The position numbers and the translations under genes are program-made. Source: Klebsormidium nitens (lineage: Eukaryota > Streptophyta > Klebsormidiophyceae > Klebsormidiales > Klebsormidiaceae). Taken from it: DNA of 64,000 nucleotides. How positions within the stretch are numbered: the first letter of the stretch is position 1; each line of letters starts with the position of its first letter. Under the pieces are notes generated by a model. That model was not told where the DNA came from and did no database searches. It was given only the letters and a program-made list of their open reading frames with translations. Shown piece by piece: positions 13,297 to 25,349 of this stretch. Location of the stretch: NCBI GenBank assembly GCA_000708835.1, contig DF237468.1, forward strand, positions 1 to 64,000, in the 5' to 3' direction.

Positions 13297-15185
13297 CTAG
13301 CTAGTCGGTTTCTGTGCCGCCCACTTCCTTGCCTCTAACGCCAAGCACGTGCACGCTTGAGAAATCACATAGCTGATGGAGGCGACGGGAAGGCTAAGGT
13401 ACATATGGCGCAACCAGATGTCGTAGTCGCTGGTCGGGGGAAGGATGAAGTTGCACGCGACCCACGGCAAAAGTAGGAACGTTACGATACAGACTGCCCC
13501 CTTTGCATCAGCTTTCAGAAACCAGTACTGCATTCTCATTGCAGCTCCGTCGTGAAAGTCTCAGTCGAGGGGCGGCTTCGTTTGATCAGATCTGGACAGA
13601 TGAATGCGCGTGAGATGAGTAGAACAGTCAGGCCAACACTGATGGGATTCCGTCGAAGTTTCGACAGTCGCGATCGGAAACGACGTTCCACATACGCTAT
13701 CAGACAGATAAGGTATAGTGCGGGACACATTGCTTTCTAAGAGTGCGGTGCTAAAACATCAAAGGAGGACTCAGTGCAGATTCTCGGCTAGGAAACCACC
13801 TGTTCTTCAGAGACGTGTTTGATATCAGAGGAAGTCCCAATGACGAACCGCAATCCGCAAATGAGCGCTCATCCTTCGTGTGGCAATTAACATCCAAAGA
13901 GTACACGTACACAGAGTGAGTCAAAAGTAACTCGTTGAAATACACCTTGACTTTTGGGAGATCGTACGGGCGGCAAAGCCTTATCGGCAGACCTAACACG
14001 AGGAAGCGACCGGACTTGGTTGGGAGTTCGATCCGATCGCTTTCAAATCTCATTTCAAGAGAATCCAGTAAAAGGGAAGGGAGGGACATGGCAAGTTAAT
14101 GTGAAGACCCGTTTGACTCATAATGATGAAGACGCAGACAAAACAGCAAAACGAGTAGTGTCCTCTGGACTCACGGCAATGCCTTCCGGAGTTCGCAGCA
14201 CTCCTGGACCGCTGACACCAGCTCAGACACGTCGTCAGTACAGCGGCGGAACGGCATGTAAACCCCAGCCCAGGCCGGCGTGATGGCGTACAAATCGAGC
14301 AGCTCGATGTCGCCTTTGATGAACAGGTTGTTCGTGAGCGCGTAGACGTCAAGCGGCGCCCCGCTCGCGCGCGCGTCGGGGGCCCAGTGCGCCCAGGCGG
14401 TCAAGAGAGTGAGCGCGCACACGCCCAGGAGCGGCGTCTCGATCAGCAGCTTGGTGGCGTACAGCGCGCGCTTCTTCCTCGCGGCTAAGAGGTTTACGGT
14501 GACGTCACTCCTGAAGGAGCGGCTAAGAACAATTGTTAGAGATATCTCTTCAACGCAACGCGAGACACTGCTGTTTCAGTAGTTGAGTTTCAGGACTTGA
14601 GATCCAGAGTTCGGCCAAAACTTGCTCTAAGGTTCAAAGACAAGAGGAAGGGTCTAAGTATCTGGTGACAGAATGACCTTCAAATGACATGCAGGCTGCA
14701 CATCGAAGTGTTATGTATACTCAGCTCTCAAGATGCGGAGATTTGAGGTCTTCCGTTTGATTGTCAGATAGCCCCTGGCCACCGTGATAACGCGGCTTAC
14801 GAGCATTGTTCTGCTCAGAAAAGCTACACACACGCGTGGACACTTTAGAATCCCCTCTTTGGTTTACCAAACTCCGTTACCTTTCGTGATTAAACACCAT
14901 GCTGGTCTGAAAGATTCTGAAGATTGAACTTAAAAAAACACTTCGCCTGCAAAAAGTAAGTGAGCAACACAACTCCAGTCACCTGTCATCATCGTCCTCC
15001 TCGTCCGAACTGAAGCACATCAGAACTCCGGGTCTGCGTCTCCTCTGCCTGTCAAGGCCCTTGGAACCAACGCAGAAGGACGAAGACAAAAGACTTCTCT
15101 TCGCCAATCTCGTCTTCTCATGATAAGGCTGGAGTCCACAAATACCCTGCTCGACAAGGGGAAAAGTGGTCTCTTTGATTGCAAT
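13297..15185 (-). pseudogene. Membrane-protein family array, copy 1 (broken)
   Basis: First of four related genes in 13-27 kb; I do not recognise the family. Segments on the minus strand: N exon ending at 14983 (open from about 15185), middle exon 14175-14507, C exon 13297-13591. Both introns are in phase 2 and GT-AG, as in the other copies. The middle exon reads KKRALYATKLLIETPLLGVC, then AHWAPDARASGAP; the C exon carries FILPPTSDYDIW and the family end motif CTCLALEARKWA. The Trp codon of the LDWD motif, present in copies 2 and 4, is TGA here (13561-13563), which cuts the frame before the last two membrane segments. No in-frame ATG was found at the N exon. Sequence after the stop is still family-like, so the loss looks recent, or the copy makes a shortened protein. 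Confidence 0.72.
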
Positions 15186-15804
15186 TCACTGCAACAGATT
15201 CGCTTCGAGAGTCTGAACTGCTAGGATTGGTTGGTAGGATATGTAAGTATCTGATTGGCACCTTGTTAAATCGTCTAAGATCCGTGTGGAGCAAGATGAA
15301 TTTATTCTAAAATGTAGGACGCACGTGATGCGAAGCTAAGGTCAATAGTACTTGCTCTTGATGCAGATTGCAGACTGCAGAATGCGGTTCACAGTAGCTT
15401 TTGGAGGACCTGGACCGCTGCTTCTGCCATTAATCCCGCACAAGCTTAGAAGTGGCTTCTAGTGGTGGACAGACAATATATATAAGTATCTGTGCGCTTC
15501 TCATCAAATCTCTGATGAATTCCGGTATTAGCAATTACATCCTTCTGCTGTTTGAAGTCACTATCTGCAAAAGCTTGGTTCTGAATCATCTTTCAACAAG
15601 TGAAGGCCTTGTTTGCAGATTTCCAATATCTTCGAGAGAGAAGCCACCCAAACAGCTCATTCAAAAACCAGAATCGGCCACAAATCGGCTGTCGATCTTG
15701 CTCTGCTAGCATGCTTCTTTGCTGGTTGAAGCATGCAGGCGTGGATATACAGGCTGAAAGCACACAGAATGCCTATCCAAATTGTCAAATGTGCCACCAG
15801 ATTT

Positions 15805-15977
15805 GTTCAGAGGTTCCATCGCGAAGAAATGCATGGCGAGAAAATACTCACCAGGGAATTGAATTCCTCATTCAAAGACCTCATCCGGGGTCCCAAGCTG
15901 ATTACAGAGCAAGAAGGTGAGAAGACAGTGGAGACCCTTGCCATGCTTTTGCAGGACCGAAACCAAGCTTCGAGCTG
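15805..15977 (+). repeat. Coding-like segment, left arm of an inverted pair
   Basis: This translates to a protein-like run with the core PKLITEQEGEKTVETLAMLL. A diverged copy lies inverted at 16762-16935 (core PKLITEQEVEMNPETLAMLL). Amino-acid similarity is kept better than the surrounding DNA, which suggests a duplicated exon of an unknown gene. No start, stop pattern or partner exons could be assigned. Confidence 0.55.
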
Positions 15978-16320
15978 ACCGCTCTCCGTCAAAACATCAT
16001 GTCTGATTCTTGCCAAAGCACCGCCCTGGCTTACGAAAAAGATGATTGCAAAAAGGGCTCTGAGTTGCCTCAGTTTTTGATCAGCATATTCTCCTGACCC
16101 CACCACCTTAGAGCAGAACTGTCACAATATGACTCCATGCGGTCAGGCAGTCTACCCCTTTTACATCAAGTCTGTTTAAGCATCTGCTTTGTACACAGGA
16201 GCTGAGACTCTGCATGAGCAGGAGTCTACTGTGCGTGTCCTCTTAGCGCATCTGCACAAGTTCCTTCGCGCAAGGCAACCAGGTTCTCTTCTTCGGCTCA
16301 TCATCTGTAGATTTATGTAA

Positions 16321-16391
16321 ACAGGGCCTGTCTTGGGCGCTTGGCGGAGTGTCGAGCGCTGCGGCCGCGCTGGTCAGAGCGCGCGCGACGA
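16321..16391 (+). pseudogene. Small fragment of kinesin exon 5
   Basis: ACAGGGCCTGTCTTGG, then GGAGTGTCGAGCGC and GCGGCCGCGCTGGTCAGAGC, match kinesin exon 5 (about 9087-9213) with an internal deletion. The DNA just upstream (about 16245-16285) also matches DNA upstream of the larger fragment at 19909, so both came from one duplicated unit. Confidence 0.7.
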
Positions 16392-16761
16392 TCAGATTTC
16401 CCCCTCCCTCTTATGTAGACTTCGGTCGAATTGGCGACCAAATGGGAAAGAGGTCCTTGTGTTGATACATAAGGAGCTTTGCCGTGCGCAACTGCAAAGG
16501 CGCTCAAAAGTCACACAAAATACAAGTCTCCTTTAATGATGGATCTCAATCACTACAGATAATGTAGGGAATTGTATGGCGGTATGGTCAGTGACGCTCT
16601 CGAAGTCGACCTGTGAAAGTTGCGCTTCCAAGGGGGGCCGTCAGAAGAAGAGGCAGCTGAATCTCTGAACCGAGGATCAAGTAACTCACGAAGCAATCTT
16701 TTCCATGTTTGATGATCAAACAGATCTGCGAGAAACATTGACAGGGTAGTTCAGTCAAAAG

Positions 16762-16935
16762 GCCTCTTGGAGCTTGTTCCAAGCGCGGCAAAAGCATGGC
16801 CAGCGTCTCTGGATTCATTTCTACTTCTTGCTCTGTGATCAGCTTGGGGCTTCGGACAAGGTCTCGAAGGAAGAATATTGAGTTCCTGGTGAGTCTTCCT
16901 TCTTGCCATGCAATCTTTCCAACCAAGTCTTTCAA
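16762..16935 (-). repeat. Coding-like segment, right arm of an inverted pair
   Basis: Inverted, diverged copy of 15805-15977. On the minus strand it reads through LRDLVRSPKLITEQEVEM and ETLAMLLPRLEQAP, and similarity continues a little past the left arm's stop. The parent gene is not recognised. Confidence 0.55.
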
Positions 16936-17528
16936 AGATCTCGGTGGTACTCTTTGTGCTGAGAGAATTGTTGATCAAAGAGAGCCTGTGTGATCATTCT
17001 TCACAGCATTTGGATCAGCATGCTTCGAGAGCTTAGAACACGATGAGCGAAATCAGATTTTGTAGCAATCTGAGTGGGAACCTGATTCCAATTGTCATCG
17101 GGGTTAGTCAAATAATCTGCTCGAAGGCCGAGGTCTGGCTTTCCTCAAACGATGAGTAAAACATCGTAGAACCCTATGGTATGCAAGAATAGCTTTCAAA
17201 TGCATCTTTGGAGGAGGATTTTGCAGAAACTATGTTTAAACATGAGAAGAGCCATGAGTTTTGTTCTGACAACTGAGAGCAGAAAATTAATGAGATGCAC
17301 TCGCTTGTCCAGTCGCACTGGCAGTAAATCTGGCCATTCTGTTGGAGGTCATGGCAAATGAAGAAGCGATGTAGAGCCGTTGGAGATCGTCACAGACTTC
17401 ATTCGCTACCAAAAGCAAGCTTGTCAAAAAGTCCTCAGCTTAGCAGCACATATGGTTTTTGTTCTACGACGAACCTCATGAAAACTGAGAGGGTTATCGA
17501 GTTATGAACATATCCCCTGTTCCACCTT

Positions 17529-19440
17529 ATGATGCTTACTAGCATTTCAGAGACTTTCGAGACATCTGTGGGTTCACTGGTACAATCATCAGACTTAACA
17601 CGCGTTCTTGAGCAGGGTATCCATGGTCCCCAGCCTTATGGGTCAGCATCAGGGTTGGCGAAGAGGAACCGTTTGTCTTCATCCTTCTGCGTCGATTCAA
17701 AAGGTATTGTCAAACAGCGGAGACATCGATCCGGACTGGTGCTGTGCTCCCGCAGGTGAGTACGACCTTTTCGTGTCACTGCATATCATGCTTGACGAAA
17801 GATCTCTGTCTTAATCATTCTTCCATAGTCTCAGATTGGCCACATTTGGTTGATCACTGTTGGGATACTGTATCCTAGGAGGAAGTTTGGTTTGTTTTCG
17901 CCCGTGCGTTTGAGCAGCACGGTGCTCCTAAGACTCATACAGGGGGCCAGGGGCAGCATAAAACTCGAGAGAGTCCACCACTCTGCTGCCTCTAGACAGC
18001 ACCTACGAAGCTTGGAGTCGCACAGGTTCTTTGAATATCTTCAACAACTCTTCAAGAGTGGATGTCCTTTCAACACTTGGTCATACGATGCGGCTTGCTA
18101 TGATTCAATCGCTTTTCAAGCACTCTTCTCTCCGCGCGCGCAGTTGATCCCTCTGATCCCGTAACCTGCCGCTCCTTTCCCAGAGGTTACGAAGTCGCCA
18201 TCAAGCTGTTAGCCGCCAAGAAGAAGCGCGCGCTGTACGCCACCAAGCTGCTGATTGAGACGCCGCTCATGGGCCTGTGCGCGCTCACTCTCGTGACCGT
18301 CTGGGCGCACTGGGGCCCCGCCGCGCGCGCGACCGGAGCGCCAATCGACGTTTACGCGCTCACGACCGACTTGCTCATCAGGGGCGACATAGAGCAGCAC
18401 GAATTGTACGCCATCATACCCGCTTGGACTGGGGTTCTCGTGCTGTTTAGCCGCTGCATTGAAGATCTGTGTGAGCTGGGAATAGCGGCCAGGAAGTGCT
18501 GCAAGCTCCGCAAGAAGTTGCCGTGAGTCCCACAACCTCTTTTACGCATGCAGTTTGCCTCGAGTACCTCTCGTGAGCCTCTTAAGGTGCGAACTAAGAT
18601 TTGATTCGTGTTGCGTCGGCTGTTTTACAATTTATCTGTAAATTTCTTCGAAGATGAAACAATGCGCTGTCGGGTCCAACGTCCGTTCACTTCCCTGTAT
18701 GCCTTGTGAACCAACGGAGGTACATCTGAAACCCTAAATAATTTGTCCATTTTGACTTCAATCATTTCTCTGGTCGAAAGCGACGTATTAATTTTCTGCC
18801 TTTTCCACAAACAAAACCCATGTCTTCTTCTGCAAGATGACGACGTCTGCTTCAATCTTTAATGCATATAGCCATCTAATCAAGGATATCCTTTGAAATC
18901 ATCAGGGCACTCATTTGAAGCGTTTGCGGCTCTCCGAAGGAAAAGGAGGTTTGCAGCAATTTGTTTGGTAACCAAAATAGCACTTGTGAACAGCAAGGGT
19001 CTTGGTTGATCTCTCCTTCTGTAGTAAAAGCGGTCCTTCCGTTAAAGTGTTTAAAAAGTTCCAAGAAGACCCGTCAAATCATCTCCATTTGCAACTTCAG
19101 AAAGAAAGACTTTGCTCAACTCGGATGCCTTCATCGCCCCAGGTCTGAAATCACGGAGCCGACCCTCGACTGGGATTCGGACGATGAGATGAACCTCGAA
19201 CTGGAACGAGGGGTTCTGCAACCTTTCGCAACGGACGCAGTCAAGGTCGAAGCCTTCTTACTTTCGACGTGGGCTGCGTGGAACTTCATCTTTCCTCCAA
19301 CCAGCGACTACGACATCTGCTGTAGCAATGTGTACCTGTGTAGCCTTCCCGTCGCTTTGATCAGCTACGTGGTCCAGGAAGCTTGCACAAGTTTAGCGTT
19401 GGTGGAGACGAAGAGGGCAGCACAGGATCAGGCAACCTAA
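17529..19440 (+). CDS. Membrane-protein family array, copy 2 (intact)
   Basis: Most complete member of the unknown family. Exons 17529-17755, 18184-18522 and 19143-19440 join with phase-2 GT-AG introns to 864 nt (287 aa). The N exon is rich in Ser, Arg and Lys (LAKRNRLSSSFCVDSKG), which could be an organelle-targeting or basic cytosolic segment. The middle exon has a hydrophobic helix around PLMGLCALTLVTVWAHWG and a second around IIPAWTGVLVLF. The C exon opens with an acidic LDWDSDDE motif, then two more hydrophobic stretches (AFLLSTWAAWNFIFPP and PVALISYVVQEA) and ends in a diverged form of CTCLALEARKWA. So about four membrane segments are likely. The start at 17529 is the first ATG of the open frame; an upstream exon is possible. 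No known domain was recognised, and no function is claimed. Confidence 0.75.
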
Positions 19441-21398
19441 AGCTCGCAATGTCTTGCATCTTGCGGGCAGTCATATAGCTCGAAGAGTTTTAAGTTGAGG
19501 TTAGAGGCGGACACAGCGAGCAGAACGGACTTGCACTTGAGATCTTTGACTTCATTTAGCGTCACCCCTTTATTGCAAAGGACCTGGATCTGTGCGTTAG
19601 CATTTGCAGACAGCGAGAAGGAGCAGACTGCTGATTTACATGAGGACTTAAGCATCTGGATTGCGAATAAACTTAAAACAGAGCGGCATGCTTTCTGTGA
19701 TGTAACAATTATTGTAGTCCGATGCACCCTGAATCAACATGGCGTGATTGGCGGTATGGTTGACTGCAAGCCCCTTCCGCCCCGTTACGTTGGTATGCAT
19801 AATAAGTTGGGGATGCAAAAGCCTTAATGTCCACTTCTTTGTAGCGCACCTGCATAAATTCCTTTGCGCGAAGCTCATTTGTAAGAGACGTAATATAAGA
19901 GGACCAAGCAGAACCTCTCGCCAATGCGGTCAAAAGTCCGACCGGAACGGAATGGAACGGAACGGAACGGAGCGAAGAGGGGAGTGGAAAAGGCGCGGCG
20001 CGGCAGGTATCGAACATTGCGGCCGCGCGCGCGCGACAAGCCCAATCGTAAAAGGGGCCACTCCCGAGGAGGCCGCGCGCGCGTCCGCTCAGGTCCTGAG
20101 CCTGAGCGGGGCGCAATGAATCCTTTGAGAACTGAGTGAGAGTGTTTGAGTCTCCAGCTTGAAGCGGAGCTGCTTGCTCAATCGACCTCCCGCACAAGTT
20201 TCTTCCACAGTGCAGAGCTGAGAGGCACACATGCAGGCGAACACTTTGCGCTCGAGCTTTTCTGCTGCTGATCCCTACCGTCAGATGCATATGCTCTTCC
20301 CTGCCAGGATTTGAGAGACTTTCAGCGGTGGCAAACGTTTTCGAGACTGCTACAGTGCTCAAGTAGTTAGAAAAGGAGAAGGCGTACGCGTCCGCGTCCT
20401 ATTGGATGGAGCGTCGCGGAAGTTTTACATCTTATGGAACATCATCAATCGCAGTCGGTTTGGCCGAAGCCAATAACCATGCAAACAAACAAGGTTATCT
20501 TCTTTAACCGTACGCAAACACAACGTGGTTCAAGGCGCGCTTACCATGTTCACGGTAGCGCCTCTGAACACTCTCAGAAGGAGTTAACCGCTCTCAGCTT
20601 AGTAGTATTTAGCCGTCATCCATGCATGCTTACCTCGCATACGGTGAATAGAAGTAGCGAAAGCAGGACAAACTTACAGCAGCCAGCAGGTCAGGACAAA
20701 GTGTTTGCCTAACCGATTAGCGTGAGCTAGATTCGATTTGATCGATGATCCCGCTAGGTGGTGCACCTGCGGCTATGAAATCAGATTTCAACCAGGTCTC
20801 GACGTGTCCGGGCCATCTGTAGTATGGGAAGAGTCGTCTTTTCCAGCTGCACAAGCAATACTGCTTCAAAGTCAAACATCATCCAAGCATACGTTGCTCT
20901 GTTCTTGAGTCGCTGGTAGATAGAAGGCCAGATGCCAATGATGTAGGGGATACATGCAAGTGAGGAGGCAACGTCGCTGGGAATTCCATCATTTCTGTTG
21001 GACCCGCCTGAGGAAATTGACTAGAATACATGCGTCCATTACACGCTAAGCTACTTTGGGTAGCCGTGCTTTCAATCAATCATCCTTGCAAGGATGAGGT
21101 GGTAGATTTGGCAGAGACTCTCTCTCTCGACCATCATGATAGATATGCATCAGCGGGCGGCGTTGCAGCAAGGACGATGCGGCAATCAAAGAGTCTCTTG
21201 ATTCGCGTCCTATGCAATGCGAAGATTTCCAACGTGGATCGATCCGCTATCATTTCTGATCGAGAAGCAGTAAGGAAACATAGAGACAGTACTTCATATT
21301 TGGAGCAGGCCTAATAACCCCTGGTTTAGCCTCTACTCAAAACCAAACAAAAAGCAGCTTGATCCAAAATCCTGCCAAGGACGGTGACTTGAAGGCTC
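19441..21398. other. Inter-copy region, no gene recognised
   Basis: It contains the larger kinesin exon 5 fragment (19909-20145). A minus-strand open frame at 19437-19727 reads somewhat protein-like (KGVTLNEVKDLKCKSVLLAV) but has no supporting homologue or splice context that I can see. Confidence 0.4.
19909..20145 (+). pseudogene. Kinesin exon 5 fragment including its splice donor
   Basis: This matches kinesin 9087-9345: CAGAACCTCTC, AAGTCCGACCGGAACGG, a GCGGCCGC-rich block, and GCTCAGGTCCTGAGCCTGAG against GCTCAGGACTTGAGCCTGGG. The match runs through the exon end into the intron start (TTTGAGAACTGAGTGAG against TTTGAGATGTGAGTAG), so it is a genomic copy rather than a processed one. The frame is disrupted. 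It lies about 470 bp past the end of family copy 2. Confidence 0.8.
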
Positions 21399-23081
21399 TT
21401 AACTGCCCCACTTCCGAACCGCCCACTTTCTTCCCTCCAGAGCTAGGCACGTGCACATGCCGAACATAAATTCTCCAACAAAGTAGACGGACAAGCTGAG
21501 GAAAAGGGCGTGGCCCCACAGTTTGTCATCGGAAGGGTTGGGAGAGACGCGATTCGACACTGCCAGCCCCGTGAACAGTATGAACCCAAAGGCAAGTCCC
21601 CACAGAAAGTCCTGCTTCACAAGCTCGTGTTGTTCCGCGAGAGATGCCTCGTCCTCCGAGTCCCACCCGAGGTGCGGCCCCGCCTCATCGGATCTGTATG
21701 AGAAAAGCGCCGAAAGAATGATGCGGAGATCTGCTACCAGAAAGTCTGAAATATTAAGCACACGGAAATCCTTCTCGTTCAAATTGTGAGCGATAAATTC
21801 TGCTTAATTTTGTAAGAAGCCAAGAAAGCGGTCCCCTACACAATGAAGAGCTAAAATTTCAGACGCAGCTGCAAAGAGAAGAGGCCTGCACCAAGCAAAC
21901 CCGACCAGGTTTGAGGAATACGGCATACAGCAATGCGTCTGAGGTATTCTTCTGTAAAAGTGGCGAAATCGAAGGGGGACATGCAGAACCCTTGGTTCCA
22001 ATCCAGCACTTCAGAAATTCAATCTAGCATCCATGGTCTTCTATGCGATCATCTAGCAGTTTTGCTCATGCTTATGACTTTTGTAAATTTCTGATACCAC
22101 GGTACATCATCTCGCAAAGAGCGTTTCTGTAGTGGCAGGCCTCCATCCAGTGCCATGACCTGAAAGCATTCCAGATACATGGCGTTATCCTCTAAAAAAA
22201 GCCAGGAATGCGGGCAATCTCACAGACAAGACCACAACTGCTTCGGTACTTACGGAAGGGCCCTGTACAGCTTGAAGCAGTCTCTGGCCGCCCTCTCGAG
22301 CTTGACCATGTCTCCCCAGCAGAGCTTGAAGAGTTCGCCTCCCGCAAACCAAGCGAACAAGAGCGCGTAAAGGACGTCCTCGGGCTCCGCGCTCGCGCGC
22401 ACGCAGTCGCCCCAGTGCGCCCACGCGTTGAGCGCGCACAGCCCCACGAGCGGCAACTCGATCAGCAACTTGGTAGCGTAGAGCGCGCGCGTCTTCTTTG
22501 CCGCCAGCAGCTCCAGGGCGAGGGGACTGCGGGGAAAGAGAGGAAGATTGAGTGCGCAGTCTTAGCTTCGGCTCCGTGAGACTTACGACGTGTCTTTGGA
22601 GCGAAGTTGAGAGTGCTTGATACATTTGCTTCGAATGAACAGATCCCACAGAAAGCAGCCACATTTTGAAAGCAAAGCAAGCCAAGCGACTATGAAGAAC
22701 ACGCTATAAAAGAAGATCGGTGCATAATGTTTCGATCGAATAGGATTTTCCGGTCCAAGAAATCCTAGGTTCTGCCTAACTGCCACGCAAGCTTTTCAAC
22801 CCTTAGGCTCCTTGCAACCCTTGTCTCGAGCATCGTGAATCTGTTTCAAATGATACGCATGTGAAGCTTTGACAAGAGAACAAATGTCTTCTTTACCTGT
22901 ATTCTTTGTCTTCCTTCGTTTGCAACGAAGAGCACTTCACCACTCCAGGTCCCCATCTGCTCTGCCTGTTCAGGACCTTCGAACCATAATAGAGACCCCT
23001 CCTGACTGGTAATAGCCTTGGGTCATGGTATTTGAAGATATGGATACCCTGCAGCCAAGAAGTTGCCCTGGTAAGTTGCTT
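21399..23081 (-). CDS. Membrane-protein family array, copy 3
   Basis: Minus-strand segments: N exon ending at 22897 (open from 23081), middle exon 22254-22526, C exon 21399-21693, joined by phase-2 GT-AG introns at the same sites as the other copies. The middle exon reads LYATKLLIELPLVGLCALNA followed by AHWGDC, with a second hydrophobic stretch around YALLFAWFAGGELF. The C exon begins SDEAGPHLGWDSEDE, has two long hydrophobic helices (GLAFGFILFTGLAV and LFLSLSVYFVGEFMF) and ends MCTCLALEGRKWAVRKWGS. No in-frame ATG follows the upstream stop at 23082-23084, so the true start is probably in an unrecognised 5' exon. The function is unknown. Confidence 0.72.
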
Positions 23082-23084
23082 TCA

Positions 23085-25349
23085 AAAGAAATATTTTGGC
23101 CGAGTAGGGTCTATATCGGGGCTGAGATAATACCCTAAGGACACAACAAACCTGAACGTGGAGGAAGCTCTCTTGTGAAGTGAAGGCATCCTAGAGACTA
23201 CGTGTGGAAGTCATGCTTGGGAAAATCTTGTTAAGGATCTTTTTGAATGCAGAGGGCCTGCCAAAAAGAAGCAGACTTGAAACTTTTAGTGACTTGGATG
23301 GCGCAGAACGAACATAGATATCTCCATTTCAAGCCTGCTGTAGTCTCGAATCCCTCCATAGTTTTGGTATGCTTTCAAAACCATATCATTGTAGTTTAAA
23401 CAGCTCTAGCAAGAGATGCAACATCGGAATCAGTGGTACCTTGAATTGCTTTTAGAGTCCTCCAAAAGTAATCAGGACTCCTGTAGCAGGAGCGTGAGAA
23501 TGTGTTCCATAAAAGGAAAAACAGTCTTGAAGATGTTGAATATCAGCCTCGAGTAAATGGTTCCTTTCTGCATTAATCACAAACTGCCTAGAAGCATGCG
23601 CCAGAAACCAATTTAAGCAACCACGCTATCCTTCGCAAAAGCATGCACACTTGGACCAAAGAATAAGGACGAAATACTCACTGCAGGTCTCCTCTGAGTC
23701 CCTGATCTGCAAATCATCTGGAGTCTCAAGCTGCCAAGAGAGGCAAAACTTGTACAGCTAGTAGCAACGTTGGCCATGCTTCCTTCCTGGCAGAATACGC
23801 GTCAACCTGCGCAAATGTGACTTCGCTCAAAACCCGATCTTCTGAGCGGCGCATTCCCCTGATTGCTTACTTGCAGGGCAGGGATCTATTCGTCTGCAGC
23901 AACGGGCGGCTTATCTTAGCAGAGGCGGGCACTCAACCCAGACCAAAGTCTCCGTCTGGTCAACCTGCGCCTCTGTGAGCTATCCTTGGATTGGGCTCTT
24001 TTTCAGGAGGCGCGAAAGCAGTTCAGATGGGGCCGCGGCGCGCACTAAAGATTCAAACCCTTGGATATCGATGCAATCCTGTGCAAGCCCCTGGATCTGC
24101 TTCGTCTCCTCGTCTCTTCCTGTCGCCGGCCCGAATCTTGCACGTCCTGAAAGTACTCTACAATAGTTTTTGACCATATCCTGAATTTGGGCCAAAGAGT
24201 GAAGTCGGTCAAGACTCTGCTGACGTGGCACCCGCAAGCTGTGTACGGAAGGCGCCTCAAGTCTAGCATATAGTAGCGGTTTCCGACGGAAGATCTCTTA
24301 ATACCAAGCCAAGGTTTGCGTCAACCCCTGCCTTGGCTGACGACAAGCTAAGGAAGCACAGCATCTTTTGTACCCATGCTGGCGTACCAACTTCTTTGAG
24401 CAGTCACCAAAGTGAAAGCTTGGTTTCTGAGGAGCTCTTTGAACTACTCTTATCTTGACGCTTTTCAGAGTCCTCGTTGTGGAGAAAATCGCTGAAATCT
24501 GAGAGGTTAAACCCCTTTTAAGAACGGTGAGAACGTTTCACTAGCCATACGGGTGCCTGCGAGCCTTCCAAAACGCCGTTCCAGGTGGGAAATGATGCTG
24601 CAGTCTGGGCCAGCAGATGATAGAGATCACTATCATAGCACCATCATGAAGATGCCAAACCATCACTGACCACGCTGGCACCTGGATACTGGTGGTGTGC
24701 GCAAATTTGGACGGGCTATAAGCCGCAACAGTAGCAAGCTTCATTCTTCGTCTGTGCTCGTTAGCGCATATGTATTTTTCGTTTAGGAAGGGCCCATGTT
24801 GCAAAAGGTCGAGGAAGAGGATCCGCATGCTCTTAGAGCGCTGTTTTCATTAGAGAATTATCAGAGTTTCATCAGAATCCATACGCTGTGCGCAGCGCAT
24901 GAATTTTGCGTTCAACACCCCGAGTTCGAAGGCGACAGCCTGAACGATTCTAACCAAGATAAGAAGGAAGCTGTGGTGGGACACTCGACCACCAGCCACC
25001 AGGGCTTTATATCGCAAGTCCGCAAACCACTTTCGAATCTGGACGCACTTTCTCAACGCACTCTCCTCTTGTAAGGAGGGGTCGCGCCCGCAAGCTTAAT
25101 GTGCAATCAAACAGAGCCGTACTCAGTACGTTTCAAGGCATGATAAACAAAGACCTACAACTCTTCCTGCGTATTGCGCGTGCTCGTACTCAGAATGACA
25201 ATCAGCCAGGTTCTTAACAGAAGCTTCTTCCTTAGGGCGCCGAAGTCTGCTAATACAAACGCGCGGTTGGAGGGCAATCATCAATCGGGGTCTCGCCTTT
25301 ACTGCCTTTCCTCTACCTCCGCACGTTTAGGGCCAAGACCGAATCCTCG
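23085..25349. other. Inter-copy region, no gene recognised
   Basis: This is AT-balanced sequence without splice-linked coding exons. Open frames at 24541-24828 (-) and 24796-25074 (+) overlap and neither resembles a known protein. Confidence 0.45.

Larger units (their letters stand above)
15189..17528. other. Inter-copy region with degraded repeats
   Basis: No complete gene is visible. The region holds an inverted pair of coding-like segments (15805-15977 and 16762-16935) and a small kinesin exon 5 fragment (16321-16391), each listed separately. Confidence 0.5.

Noticed and set aside
19437-19727. 96-aa minus-strand ORF after family copy 2
   Set aside because: Its C-terminal half looks somewhat protein-like, but there is no start context, splice support or known relative.
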